A DNA stretch of 64,000 bases from Chloroflexus aurantiacus J-10-fl (GTDB taxonomy: Bacteria > Chloroflexota > Chloroflexia > Chloroflexales > Chloroflexaceae), in assembly GCF_000018865.1 (NCBI RefSeq), contig NC_010175.1, positions 806,001-870,000 on the forward strand. Reading direction: 5' to 3'. Under the pieces are notes generated by a model that was not told the origin of the DNA, made no database searches, and saw only the letters and a list, made by a program, of their open reading frames with translations. Positions 1 through 8,950 of this stretch are shown here, piece by piece. The position numbers were made by a program, and so were the translations under genes. Numbering within the stretch: position 1 is the stretch's first letter; every line of letters starts with the position of its first letter.

Positions 1-301
1 CAACCATGCGACCCTCGTCCTGGCCGCTGAGCGCAGCCAGGCGGGAGGCGAGCCACGCAACCACGCCGGTCTGCTCTAGTGCCGCCGTAATGACGAAGAG
101 CCCGACGATGGTGACGACGGCGCTATTGCTGAAGCCACTCAGGGCTTCCTGCGGAGTAAGCACGCGGGTGACTCCGAGAGCGATTAACACCAGAAGTGCG
201 GCAAGGTCGGCGCGGAGCCGATTGCTAACGATCAATCCAAGTCCGATAAGCGTGATTATAAAGAGCACCAACTCTGGAGTACTTAAGAGTGGCACAGACA
301 T
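1..301 (-). CDS. SLC13-type permease, N-terminal part (runs off window)
   Basis: Reading the minus strand from an ATG at 301 gives an open frame to the window edge (about 100 residues, no stop), starting MSVPLLSTPELVLFIITL. It shows two hydrophobic segments and the stretch ALSGFSNSAVVTIVGLF, which resembles the first helices of SLC13/CitT-like divalent anion and citrate transporters (many carry a central TrkA-C domain, which would lie outside the window). The gene begins 16 bp after the stop of the EamA-like gene on the same strand, so the two probably shared a transcript. The substrate cannot be told. The family call rests on the N-terminus only. Confidence 0.7.
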   Translation of the reverse strand, partial: MSVPLLSTPELVLFIITLIGLGLIVSNRLRADLAALLVLIALGVTRVLTPQEALSGFSNSAVVTIVGLFVITAALEQTGVVAWLASRLAALSGQDEGRMV

Positions 302-317
302 TATCAATACCTCACCG

Positions 318-725
318 CTAGGCTTGCAAGACCAGGACTACAACGCCCACCTGCACCATTGATATCCAGCCATTCGGCGACGAGGATCGCTCTGACAGAA
401 AGGTGAAGATTGTTACCAGTACGACACTAAGCTTGTCGATCAGGACAACCTTCGACGCCTCATCGATCTTCAGTGCCCAAAAGTAGTACACCCACACGGT
501 GCCAGTGGCCAGACCCGAGAGGATCAGGAAGCCCGGGTCTTGCCACTGAGCGTGAGCAGGTTGAACCATTTGCCTGCCAGCTAGCACGAACAGGATGACT
601 GCGGTGCGGATCAGGACAGCAAGATCAGAGTCAATGCCATGGACGCCAATCTCAGCGAAGATCGGGCTGAGTGCCGCGAAGACCGCCGGGAGTAGCACTC
701 AAAAGAGCCAGGAGGTTGTGTTCAT
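318..725 (-). pseudogene. EamA/DMT-family transporter with in-frame stop
   Basis: From an ATG at 725 the minus strand reads MNTTSWLF, a TGA stop at 699-701, then VLLPAVFAALSPIFAEIGV and about 115 further residues to TAG at 318. The whole matches the short, about 135-140 residue EamA (drug/metabolite transporter) form: four hydrophobic helices and the typical FWALKIDEASKVVLIDKL and SVVLVTIFTFLSER stretches. In relatives the stop position usually holds tryptophan, so one TGG-to-TGA change explains it. A GTG at 698 could restart translation, but would lose half of the first helix. I therefore call it a recent pseudogene; a sequencing error is the alternative. A SLC13-type permease follows directly. 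Confidence 0.65.
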
Positions 726-778
726 CGAGGTTTCCTCACTCTGTCGGCGCATGCCCCTATCTCAATCTGCTCTCTGAG

Positions 779-812
779 TGACGCCGGATACACTGCGATG
801 CATCCGGCGTCA
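779..812. terminator. Hairpin between EamA gene and mgtE scrap
   Basis: Perfect 11-bp inverted repeat TGACGCCGGAT / ATCCGGCGTCA with a 12-nt loop. On the plus strand it is followed by ACAAAATT and there is no proper T-run, so a terminator role is only possible. It could also be a leader structure for the minus-strand transporter pair. Confidence 0.4.
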
Positions 813-1057
813 ACAAAATTAGCTTCTCCCTTAGCCCGCAGGATCGCCTGATAGAATTTATCAGCCGAAGATGCAGCGGTTGACCGCGAGATTTATTGCG
901 TGGATATGGTAATGATTACGCTGCATTATAGCACTTTGGCATCATTGGTGCAAACTGCGGCTTGCCGTGAAGAAGTCTTCCAGGGTCTGATCGCCTATTA
1001 TGGCGCAGATGACTCATAACCAGAGTCGCGACCTGTGAATCGGAACGGCCGCGCTGG

Positions 1058-1254
1058 AGATGATCAGCGGCAGAAACGTAAACAAAATGACCAGCCAGTC
1101 GGCGTGCTTGCGGATCATTCGCGGGGCACGATCTGCAAATACGGCTCGTCCAGAGCTTCAGAACCACCGATCTTCTGAATGTCTTCGGACCCTCTTGATC
1201 GACGACATCAAGAATATCATCGACCGTGTCAACATAGCATGTTGGTGACGCAAG
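1058..1254 (-). pseudogene. mgtE: Fragment of mgtE magnesium transporter
   Basis: Three minus-strand frames read in turn give VDDILDVVDQE, then EDIQKIGGSEALDEPYLQ, then MIRKHADWLVILF. This is the CBS-domain end, connecting helix and start of the first transmembrane helix of MgtE, where relatives read like VVDVLEEEATEDI..GGSEPLD.PY..RKRAGWLLVLF. At least two frameshifts separate the pieces, and both the N-terminal domain and the rest of the membrane domain are missing. It cannot encode a working protein. The identification rests on family memory, but the order and spacing of the three pieces are right. Confidence 0.65.
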
Positions 1255-1617
1255 CAGGCTTGATAGGGGTTGCCGTATGGCAGACAATGGCATACAAAAC
1301 ACATTTGTATGTTCAGCCTGTTATCGGCGAAGTATCGCATGAGGCAGCACATACCGACACTGTCGCGGTTGGGCAGGTTACATTGACGGCGCGTGTCCGG
1401 GTGTGGCATAGCCCCTGCATTCACCGCCAGGTTACCTCTCACCATTGCACCCAGCCGATTGTGCCCCACCCGTGCGATGCAGCGCAGGGATATCGCCGCC
1501 TGGTGAATTGCAATCCATCCCCAAAAAACCACCAATGCCCTATCGATCCCGCCAATTGTATCAGGCAGCAGACCGTTGTTGCCTGAGACAGGGTAACCGG
1601 CCTGGAGGAGAGCAACT

Positions 1618-1848
1618 ATGGCCTTCGTGCAAAAGTTCTGGACCGCTATCCTACCCCAAGCCTGGGCAGAAGCGATGCGCGCTGAGTCGCAAAGCTGGAT
1701 GATGCGTTGTCCCTGCGGCTTTGAACGCTCTATCTGGGACAGCGGAGGCGTCCGCTGGAAGGCCAGGGGTAGCCCACGACGGCTGCAGCGCTGTCCACAG
1801 TGCAGGAAATGGACGTGGCATACGGTTTATCGACGATCAGGGACGTAA
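1618..1848 (+). CDS. Small zinc-ribbon protein of unknown function
   Basis: 76 residues from ATG at 1618, preceded by a good ribosome binding site (GGAGGAGAG, about 7 nt away). It carries two CxC/CxxC knuckles, CPCG near residue 32 and CPQC near residue 61, spaced as in a four-cysteine zinc ribbon. Between them is a basic and aromatic stretch (FERSIWDSGGVRWKARG). It ends with WTWHTVYRR. The pattern looks like a conserved small protein rather than chance reading, and the cysteines would bind zinc. No function is known to me. It stands alone between decayed sequence on the left and a repeat on the right. Confidence 0.6.
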   Translation: MAFVQKFWTAILPQAWAEAMRAESQSWMMRCPCGFERSIWDSGGVRWKARGSPRRLQRCPQCRKWTWHTVYRRSGT

Positions 1849-2711
1849 CTGGCAGCGGTCTTGTCACCCTGCGTTGTCAGTCGGTCTCCCTGTGGACAGC
1901 GGTTGACCCTGGCCTTATGTCGCTTCCGCTGCGCATGTGCTGCTTCGGTGCGGATAGGTTTGCGCACTTTAGGAGTTTTGGGCGTGCATGATCACCTCTT
2001 GACGATGAGCGCAGCAGCATGATAAGCTCCAGCAGGAAGTGCAGAAGCGTGGAAAAGACTGACATTCCCCATTTCGCTCTCGTTGTAAGCATAGAGCGGA
2101 GGCCGTCTAACGGTCTGGTAAGAGATATTAGACGAAAGTGAGATGAGTAATATTGTTAGCTGCCAGTATTGCTAAAGAGAGCAAGTGAAGCGGGCAAATG
2201 CAGGCGGTGGATCTTACTTGGGGGAAACGTTTCTACTAGAACCTATTTCAAAAACGTCTACCAGTACAGCAAGGCATCTCATTCATTCCTAACCGACTCT
2301 GTGATCGTAACCAGCATATCCAGACTCCCCGTAACCTGGATGGTCAACGGCATGCCACACGCCGGATCGTGACTCCAAACTTCGAGACAAGCACATGACG
2401 AGCAGGCAAGGCAATCCATCCAGCGCGTGATGGCACGATGAGAGCTTCTCTCTGCTAACAGGCCAACAGTAGGGTAGGCTGTCGTGTGTGATTGGCAAAC
2501 GTTCATGCACCTGGACGACCGTCTGGCAGCACGATAGCACCACTTTTATGACATAAGTTCGCGTATTTGTTGGTGAACATCTCTGCGTGATTCACCTTTC
2601 GCTTCCCGCATCTATCATCGCCGTAATGCCCCCGCTACCAATCGATTGTGGTACAATGCACAACAGTGATAACAATCGTGCAGATATGCCTACGCGAGCA
2701 GTGCCTGCCGT
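1849..2711. other. Non-coding stretch upstream of recN
   Basis: About 860 bp. The main content is the MITE-like repeat at 2239-2560. The rest (1849-2238 and 2561-2711) shows no supported gene. A TACAAT at about 2652 preceded by TG (TGTGGTACAAT) is a possible extended -10 element for recN, without a clear -35. Confidence 0.5.
2239..2560 (+). repeat. MITE-like repeat, copy 1 (lacks REP insert)
   Basis: 322 bp with imperfect terminal inverted repeats: left GAACCTATTTCAAAAACG, right end reads (complement) GAACTTATGTCATAAAAG. The same element recurs at 21304-21518 (inverted, deleted), 35607-35968 and 58239-58553. The left end is preceded by TA in all four. No transposase is encoded. This copy reads CGTGACTCC where the others hold all or part of a REP-like palindrome, so it looks like the empty site. 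Confidence 0.75.
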
Positions 2712-4472
2712 ATGCTGATTGAGTTGCAGATCCAGGATTTTGCGATTATTGACCGACTGCATCTGCGCTTCGAGCAGGGTTTCAATGTGCTGACCGGTGA
2801 AACCGGCGCCGGTAAGTCGATCATTATTGATGCGCTCGGTACCCTGCGTGGTGACCGGGTTGATCCAACGTTTGTGCGCGCCGGTTGTGCGCGCGCCCGC
2901 GTTGAGGGGGTCTTTAGTCTTGATGATTGCCCTCACCTGGTGCCTCTGCTGGTTGAATATGATCTGTACGATGAAGACGACGGTCAGCTTATTTTGACCC
3001 GTGAGATGTCGGCTGAGTCGGGGCGCAGTGTGGCTCGTGTCAATGGTCGAGCCGTGAATAGTGCGGTGCTCCGCGAGATTGGCAGCCGGTTGATCGATAT
3101 TCATGGGCAGCACGAGGGGCAATCGCTTTTTAATCCACGCACGCATCTTGATCTGCTCGACCGCTTCGGCGATCTGTTGCCGCTCCGGCAACAGGTGACC
3201 GATCAGTTAGCTGCCTTGCGTGCCGTGCAGGCGCAGTTGAACGATTTACGCACCGGTGAGGCGCGACGCCAGGCCCGCATCGAGGAGTTGCAACTGTTGT
3301 GCGATGATGTGGCGGCAGCAAAGCTCAGGCCAGGCGAAGAAGAGGAGTTGTTGCGCGAGCGCAGTATCGTGCAGAATGCGACCCGGATTGCAACCCTGGC
3401 CGATGAGGCGTATCGAGCTTTGTATAGCGGTGGCGAGGGCCGCAGTGGGCGACCGGCTTCGGAAGCGATGGCGCTGGCAGTTGATGCGTTGAATGAATTG
3501 AGCCGTTTCGATGATCGGGCTGCGCCGCTCGCCCAGCAGGCTACTGAGCTTCAGTACCAGCTTGAAGATTTGGTGATTGCCCTGCGGAGCTATCGCTCGC
3601 ATCTTGATGTTGACCCGCGCCGACTTGAGGTGATTGAGGATCGGTTGACGGTGCTGCGCGATCTGCAACGCAAGTATGGGGTTGATTTGGCGACGCTGAT
3701 CGAGCAGGCTGCTCGCGCTGGCGACGAGATCGAGCAATTGAGTAGTGCTACAACCCAGATTGCGGCTCTGGAAGCGCAAGAACATGCTCTGCTGCAAGAG
3801 CTGGCGCGCCGGGCCGCCGAACTATCGCAACGGCGGAAGCAGGTCGGTGAAGAGTTGAGTCGGCAGATCAGTATGGCCATGAAAGACCTGGCGATGCCAA
3901 ATGTTCAGTTTGCCGTCCAGATTGATCACCAGGATGATCCAAATGGGCCGCTGATCAATGGTCGGCGCCTGGCCTGTGATCGCAACGGTATCGACCGGGT
4001 TGAGTTTCTAATTTCGCCTAACCCTGGTGAGCCGCTGAAACCACTGGCGCGTATCGCATCAGGTGGCGAGAGTGCCCGGCTGTTGCTGGCGCTGAAGTCG
4101 ATTCTGTCGCAAGTTGATGAAGTGCCAACCCTGGTCTTTGATGAAATTGATGTTGGGGTCGGTGGCCGCGCCGGTCATGTGGTTGGGCAGAAGTTATGGA
4201 TGATCAGTCGCCGCCATCAGGTGTTGTGTATCACCCACCTACCACAAGTGGCTGCGTTCGCCAATGCCCATTACCATATTCGCAAGGAAGTCGTTGGCGG
4301 GCGTACCCGCACAGCGGTTGAGGTATTATCCGCCGAACAACGGATTGATGAGATTGCAGCGATGCTTGATGGTGTTCCGAACGATCATAGCCGCGCCAAT
4401 GCCCGTCAGATTCTCGAACGGGCGCAGGCGTGGCAGATGCATCGCCAGGCTGAATTAATTCCGGAACGTTAG
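2712..4472 (+). CDS. recN: DNA repair protein RecN
   Basis: 586 residues, an SMC-like ATPase acting in repair of double-strand breaks in the cytoplasm. The N-terminus MLIELQIQDFAIIDRLHLRF is typical, with Walker A GETGAGKS at residues 29-36. A long charged, coiled-coil middle runs from about 150 to 390. The C-terminal half has the signature SGGESARLLLALK near 449 and Walker B TLVFDEIDVGVGG near 473. Length fits the family (about 550-590). The ATG at 2712 is chosen because the conserved N-terminus begins there; the ribosome binding site is weak. The next gene starts 49 bp downstream on the same strand. Confidence 0.95.
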   Translation: MLIELQIQDFAIIDRLHLRFEQGFNVLTGETGAGKSIIIDALGTLRGDRVDPTFVRAGCARARVEGVFSLDDCPHLVPLLVEYDLYDEDDGQLILTREMSAESGRSVARVNGRAVNSAVLREIGSRLIDIHGQHEGQSLFNPRTHLDLLDRFGDLLPLRQQVTDQLAALRAVQAQLNDLRTGEARRQARIEELQLLCDDVAAAKLRPGEEEELLRERSIVQNATRIATLADEAYRALYSGGEGRSGRPASEAMALAVDALNELSRFDDRAAPLAQQATELQYQLEDLVIALRSYRSHLDVDPRRLEVIEDRLTVLRDLQRKYGVDLATLIEQAARAGDEIEQLSSATTQIAALEAQEHALLQELARRAAELSQRRKQVGEELSRQISMAMKDLAMPNVQFAVQIDHQDDPNGPLINGRRLACDRNGIDRVEFLISPNPGEPLKPLARIASGGESARLLLALKSILSQVDEVPTLVFDEIDVGVGGRAGHVVGQKLWMISRRHQVLCITHLPQVAAFANAHYHIRKEVVGGRTRTAVEVLSAEQRIDEIAAMLDGVPNDHSRANARQILERAQAWQMHRQAELIPER

Positions 4473-4521
4473 CCATTGTTCCCTGTGTATCACTTGATGA
4501 AGAGAGGCTACTACACTCGCT

Positions 4522-7500
4522 ATGCCTTCCCATAGTGTTCTTGGCCGGTGGAGCGCACGGATTATCGAGGCAAGCTGGTTGCTGGCACTGACGCTGGTGC
4601 CGATCTATTTCAACCTCTACTCGGCGCGCCACTTTGAACCTGATAAAGCTGCTGTGTTGCGTTCGCTGGCTCTGATCGGGCTGGCTGCGGCACTGGTCTG
4701 GCTGATCGACCAGATCAATCGCCGGAGTCCTGCCGGGCAGACCACAACCGGTTGGAACTGGACGGCGCTGCGCAGGCATCCGCTGTTCTGGCCGGTAGCA
4801 GGCTATACCGCGGTCTTTGTGCTCACAACGATTACCTCTGTGACACCGGCGACCAGTCTGTGGGGGTCGTACCAGCGGATGCAGGGGTTGTATACGTTTC
4901 TTTCGTATGTCATATTCGGTGTGCTGATCGCAACCACGCTCCGCACAGCCACCCAACGCGAGCGCTTTATTTCGCTTAATCTGGCAGCCGGTACCGTGGT
5001 GGCAATCTATGGGATCATGCAGCACTATCAGCTTGATCCCCTGCCCTGGCGCGGCGACGTCATTGCGCGTGTAGCTTCAACCCTGGGCAATTCGATCTTT
5101 GTGGCCGCTTATCTGATCATGATCGTGCCCCTGGCACTCTACCGCATGGTGGCCGCACTGGCGGCTGCCCGCCAGGCGCCGGGCGCGAGCCAGCCGGCAA
5201 CTGAATGGCGTTGGGCAGGCAGCCAGTTGCTGATCTGGCTGGCCGGTACCCTGCTCATTCTCGCGACGGTCAAGTTTAGTGTTGCTATTCGCACCATTGA
5301 TTTTCGGTACTGGTGGCTCTTTCCAGGGGCTGTTGGCTGTGCGACGGCCCTGTGGTGGCTGTTGACCGTCGACCGTGGTGCGGCCCTACCGCGCTGGCCG
5401 CTAGTGGTGACCCTGTTGTTCCTGCTCGGCTTTGGGATCAGCTTTGCCTACAATGCAACCGCCGGTGTTCAGCAGGTTGCCTCTGCCGAGATCGCGGCCA
5501 ATGCGCTGGATTGGTGGCTCTGGCTTGCGGGGGCGGTGGTAGCGTTGTTGGCCGGCTATGGATTACGTCTCGCCGGAAAGATACCATCTGAACCGTCGCG
5601 GCTGACCTGGCAGTTGCAGGCGGTAGCCAGTGCGCTGGCGTTGGTGCTGATCCTGCTGACGATCTTCTTCAGTCAGAGTCGCGGCCCATGGATCGGCCTG
5701 GGGGCTGGTCTTTTTCTGTTTATCTCGCTCGCGCTCTGGTTTGGGAAACGACGATTGGCGGCGACCGGTGATGAACGCAACAGTCGCCGTCTGGGTCAGA
5801 TGCTGGCCGGCTGGATCGCTCTCACGTTGATCGTTGGTGGCTTCCTGATCGCGTTTAATCTGTCGGATGCGCCCTTCTTCAACCGTCTGCGCGAGATTCC
5901 CTATGTGGGACGGATGGGGCGACTGCTGGAGGTGGAGAGTGGTACCGGGCTGGTGCGTCGTCTGATCTGGGTAGGTGACGAGCACGCCGGCGGTACGCTC
6001 GGCCTGATTACCAGTGATCCGCTGCGGCTGATCATCGGTTGGGGGCCAGAGAGTATGTTTGTCGCGTTCAACCGCTTCTATCCGCCGTCGCTGGCTAATG
6101 TCGAAGCGCGGGGTGCGTCACCAGACCGCTCGCATCAAGCCTTCCTCGATGAGGTCGTGACGAAAGGTCTCTTAGGGTTAGCCGCCTACTGCTGGCTGAT
6201 CGGAAGCCTGGTGCTGTTTTGCTGGCGGCAACTACAAGCCTCGATGAGCTGGCGTCATCACCTGCTGATCATTGGTGTGCTGAGTGCGATCACAGCCCAT
6301 CTGGTTGAAGGCTTGACCGGCATTCCGATTGTGGCAACGCTGATGATGTTCTGGATGTTGCTGGGCTTGAGTGTGGCAGCGAAGCAGATAGAAGATGCTC
6401 AGGCAGCGATACCCGTTCCAGAGCCGGCAGCCCAGCCGACAAAGACAGGCGGACGCCAGCCTGCCCGGCGCAATCCGCAACGAATACCGGCACGCCAGAT
6501 CGGCGCTCAGCGACCGGATGGCGCAACGTTCGGGATGGCCGGCCTGATCGGCCTGATCACCGTTGCACTGGTCTGGTGGCTCAATGTCCAACCGGTCTAC
6601 GCCGATATGCGCTTTCAGCAGGCGCAGAGTTACAGCGAACAGAGTAACCCATCCGCGCAGATCATCCTGGCTGCGCTGAATGAATATCTGGGCGCGATTC
6701 GGGCCAATCCCGCCGAGGATTTCTACTATCTCCACCTTGCCCGCACGCTGATGACGCTGGCTGACGGGCTGCGCAATCAGGGTGTCGCTATCGGTGACGC
6801 CGGTCAACCCGATCTTGACGCCTTACTCCGTCTTGATAGCGTACCGGCAATCACGGCGTTTGTTCAACGCTCGACACCCCTCAGTTTGCTGGCTCATGCC
6901 GAAGCAGCGCTACTCCGTGCCCATCAGATCAGCCCGCTGAACAAAGATCATTATGCCAATTCAGGACGGATCAACACCTTCTGGTACGGCTGGACGGGTG
7001 ATGTCCAACGGTTGTACAAGGCGCTTGACTGGTACGAACGGGTGGCAGAGATTGCACCTCGTGATGTCACCCTGATCAACGAGCGCGCCGGTGTGTTGAT
7101 GCAACTGGCCGAATATGCAACGACGAACGGCGATACGGCGCAGGCCAGTGCCTTCTTCCAGCAGGCTGATGAACTGTTGCAGACATCGGCCCGTCTCGAT
7201 CCGCGCTACGGCGATACGGCGCTGCGGCGGGGTGACCTGGTGCGCTTCCGTACCGGCGATCTGGACGCTGCGACAACCTTCTACGTTCAGGCTATTGAAC
7301 GGTCACCGCAGCAGATGGTTGATAATCTCGATCGCATTGCTCGTGCGTTGCAGAGCCGGCCTGATTTACTAAGCCAGCTTCGTTCGGCCTTCGCTGTGCA
7401 GGCCGAACGCGCCGACCAAATCTTCACCGAAGCTCAAGGGAAGCCCGAACGGGCGATTGAACTGCCGGCACTATCCGACCAGGCGAGCAGATTGTATGCC

Positions 7501-7755
7501 GCCGTCGCCCGCCTGGCAGTCCAGACCGGCGACATCGCCGGTGCGGTGGCACCATACGCCCGTGCCGTAGCCATCCAGCCCACCAATACTGCGCTCAGCC
7601 AGCAATACACCCTGGTGTTGAGCGAAACGCTTCAGTACGATGCGGCTGTCGCCGAAGCGCAACGCTTGCTCTCGATACTTAAGAGCAGTGGTCGCAACAA
7701 CGAAGCAGCCCAGGTCGAACAGCTCATTACGGTACTGGAACAGGTGCGACAATGA
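4522..7755 (+). CDS. O-antigen ligase-family membrane protein with C-terminal TPR region
   Basis: 1,077 residues. The first 610 residues hold about a dozen hydrophobic helices. They include family landmarks SLWGSYQRMQGLYTF near 112, FFSQSRGPWIGLG near 381 and the loop GWGPESMFVAFNRFYPP (near 505) followed by RSHQAFLDEVVTKG; the last is typical of the Wzy_C/WaaL-like domain. A proline/arginine-rich linker (about 630-665) and one more helix (about 671-690) lead to a C-terminal region of TPR-like repeats (about 700-1070). Such proteins join or polymerise lipid-linked glycans at the outer membrane face; the TPR part may bind partners. The polyprenyl-phosphate sugar transferase gene follows 88 bp later, supporting a glycan role. 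The exact acceptor is unknown. Confidence 0.85.
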   Translation: MPSHSVLGRWSARIIEASWLLALTLVPIYFNLYSARHFEPDKAAVLRSLALIGLAAALVWLIDQINRRSPAGQTTTGWNWTALRRHPLFWPVAGYTAVFVLTTITSVTPATSLWGSYQRMQGLYTFLSYVIFGVLIATTLRTATQRERFISLNLAAGTVVAIYGIMQHYQLDPLPWRGDVIARVASTLGNSIFVAAYLIMIVPLALYRMVAALAAARQAPGASQPATEWRWAGSQLLIWLAGTLLILATVKFSVAIRTIDFRYWWLFPGAVGCATALWWLLTVDRGAALPRWPLVVTLLFLLGFGISFAYNATAGVQQVASAEIAANALDWWLWLAGAVVALLAGYGLRLAGKIPSEPSRLTWQLQAVASALALVLILLTIFFSQSRGPWIGLGAGLFLFISLALWFGKRRLAATGDERNSRRLGQMLAGWIALTLIVGGFLIAFNLSDAPFFNRLREIPYVGRMGRLLEVESGTGLVRRLIWVGDEHAGGTLGLITSDPLRLIIGWGPESMFVAFNRFYPPSLANVEARGASPDRSHQAFLDEVVTKGLLGLAAYCWLIGSLVLFCWRQLQASMSWRHHLLIIGVLSAITAHLVEGLTGIPIVATLMMFWMLLGLSVAAKQIEDAQAAIPVPEPAAQPTKTGGRQPARRNPQRIPARQIGAQRPDGATFGMAGLIGLITVALVWWLNVQPVYADMRFQQAQSYSEQSNPSAQIILAALNEYLGAIRANPAEDFYYLHLARTLMTLADGLRNQGVAIGDAGQPDLDALLRLDSVPAITAFVQRSTPLSLLAHAEAALLRAHQISPLNKDHYANSGRINTFWYGWTGDVQRLYKALDWYERVAEIAPRDVTLINERAGVLMQLAEYATTNGDTAQASAFFQQADELLQTSARLDPRYGDTALRRGDLVRFRTGDLDAATTFYVQAIERSPQQMVDNLDRIARALQSRPDLLSQLRSAFAVQAERADQIFTEAQGKPERAIELPALSDQASRLYAAVARLAVQTGDIAGAVAPYARAVAIQPTNTALSQQYTLVLSETLQYDAAVAEAQRLLSILKSSGRNNEAAQVEQLITVLEQVRQ

Positions 7756-7843
7756 TCATTGCACACCATACTGCCACATCGTAAGGCGAGAGGACAGGTT
7801 CGCAAGAGATTGCTTTCCTTTGCAAGACCGGGGAACCCGCGAT

Positions 7844-8866
7844 ATGGCCAGTATTGCCTTAATCCTCATCGCCGCCCTTACCTTCTCGATCCTGGCGACG
7901 CCGCTGGCCCGACGGGCCGCATTGCGCAGTGGCTTCATTGCGATCCCACGCAGCCGTGATAGTCACTCCACACCGATCCCGCTCCTCGGCGGTGCGGCGA
8001 TCTATGCCGCGTTTGTGGCTGCCCTGCTCTTGTTCGGCGACCTGGCGCATATTCGTGAACTGATCGGCATCTTGCTCGGCGCTACTATTGTCTCGCTCTT
8101 CGGTCTGGCCGATGACCGCTGGGGAATGAAGGCACTTGTCAAGCTCGGCGGTCAAATCCTGGCGGCAACCGTCTTGCTGCTCGGCGGTACCCAGGTGCAA
8201 CTCTTCGCGGAGCCGATCCTCAACTGGATGGTGACGCTCTTGTGGGTGGTTGTTATTACCAACGCCATCAATTTTCTCGACAACATGGACGGGCTATCGA
8301 GTGGTGTTGCCATTATCGCGGCGGCGTTTTTTCTCCTGCTGGCGGCCATGAATCAACCGCGGCAGGTACTGGTTGGGGCGATGGCGGCGGCATTGATCGG
8401 TGCCTGTATCGGCTTTCTCCGCTACAACTTCAATCCGGCCAGTATCTTCATGGGCGATACCGGTAGCCTGTTTATCGGGTTTATTCTGGCTGCCCTGGCA
8501 ATTAAACTCCGCTTTCTGAACAACATCCCCCTGGTGACCTGGCTGGTACCGGTATGTGTGCTCGGCTTACCACTCTTCGATCTGGCACTGGTGACTGTCG
8601 CCCGTATCCGGCGCGGGGTGAATCCCTTTACAACCGCAGGCAAAGATCATCTCTCTCATCGCCTGCACGCGCTGGGGATGACAAAGCGTGAAGCTGTGCT
8701 CACATGCTACCTGCTGGCCGGCGCGAGCGGGTTGGTGGGAGTGTACATTACGCAGGCGCGTCCTTCAGAGGCTTACCTGGTCTTCGCCGGTTTGGTGACG
8801 ATAGCCGTCGGTGGTATCATCTGGTTCGAGCGCGTCTGCCCATCGGGACAACCACGGCAACGATAA
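7844..8866 (+). CDS. Polyprenyl-phosphate GlcNAc-1-phosphate transferase (WecA/TagO type)
   Basis: 340 residues, membrane protein of the MraY/WecA family, which moves a sugar-1-phosphate from a UDP-sugar to undecaprenyl phosphate as the first step of many surface glycans. Landmarks: NAINFLDNMDGLSSG near 139-153 (active-site aspartates), FNPASIFMGDTGSLF near 197-211, and AGKDHLSHRLHALG near 265 (conserved histidines). About ten hydrophobic helices. The frame stays open further upstream into the previous gene, but MASIALILIAAL at 7844 gives the normal N-terminal helix and follows the end of that gene. WecA/TagO type is preferred to MraY because of the HLSHR motif and short length; the sugar is an inference. 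Confidence 0.88.
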   Translation: MASIALILIAALTFSILATPLARRAALRSGFIAIPRSRDSHSTPIPLLGGAAIYAAFVAALLLFGDLAHIRELIGILLGATIVSLFGLADDRWGMKALVKLGGQILAATVLLLGGTQVQLFAEPILNWMVTLLWVVVITNAINFLDNMDGLSSGVAIIAAAFFLLLAAMNQPRQVLVGAMAAALIGACIGFLRYNFNPASIFMGDTGSLFIGFILAALAIKLRFLNNIPLVTWLVPVCVLGLPLFDLALVTVARIRRGVNPFTTAGKDHLSHRLHALGMTKREAVLTCYLLAGASGLVGVYITQARPSEAYLVFAGLVTIAVGGIIWFERVCPSGQPRQR

Positions 8867-8896
8867 TCGGCTCAGCACGCTTCGACGGCCAAAAGA

Positions 8897-8929
8897 TAAC
8901 GGACGGAAGGTTCGATCTTCCGTCCGTTA
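8897..8929. terminator. Bidirectional terminator hairpin
   Basis: Perfect 13-bp stem TAACGGACGGAAG / CTTCCGTCCGTTA with a 7-nt loop, lying between two convergent genes (plus gene ends at 8866, pcs ends at 8951). The T-runs are poor on both sides, but the position and stem strength argue for a shared terminator. Confidence 0.75.
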
Positions 8930-8950
8930 CCTGTTCAATACCCATCCGCG

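Larger units (their letters stand above)
726..1617. other. Gene-poor region upstream of EamA
   Basis: About 890 bp without an intact gene. It holds the hairpin at 779-812 and an mgtE scrap at 1058-1254. The open frames on either strand have no family resemblance and no ribosome binding site. It looks like a decayed transporter region. Confidence 0.55.

Noticed and set aside
916-1302. Long minus-strand open frame of 128 codons
   Set aside because: Only a middle part resembles MgtE and it needs frame changes; no start or binding site, so it is treated as a remnant.
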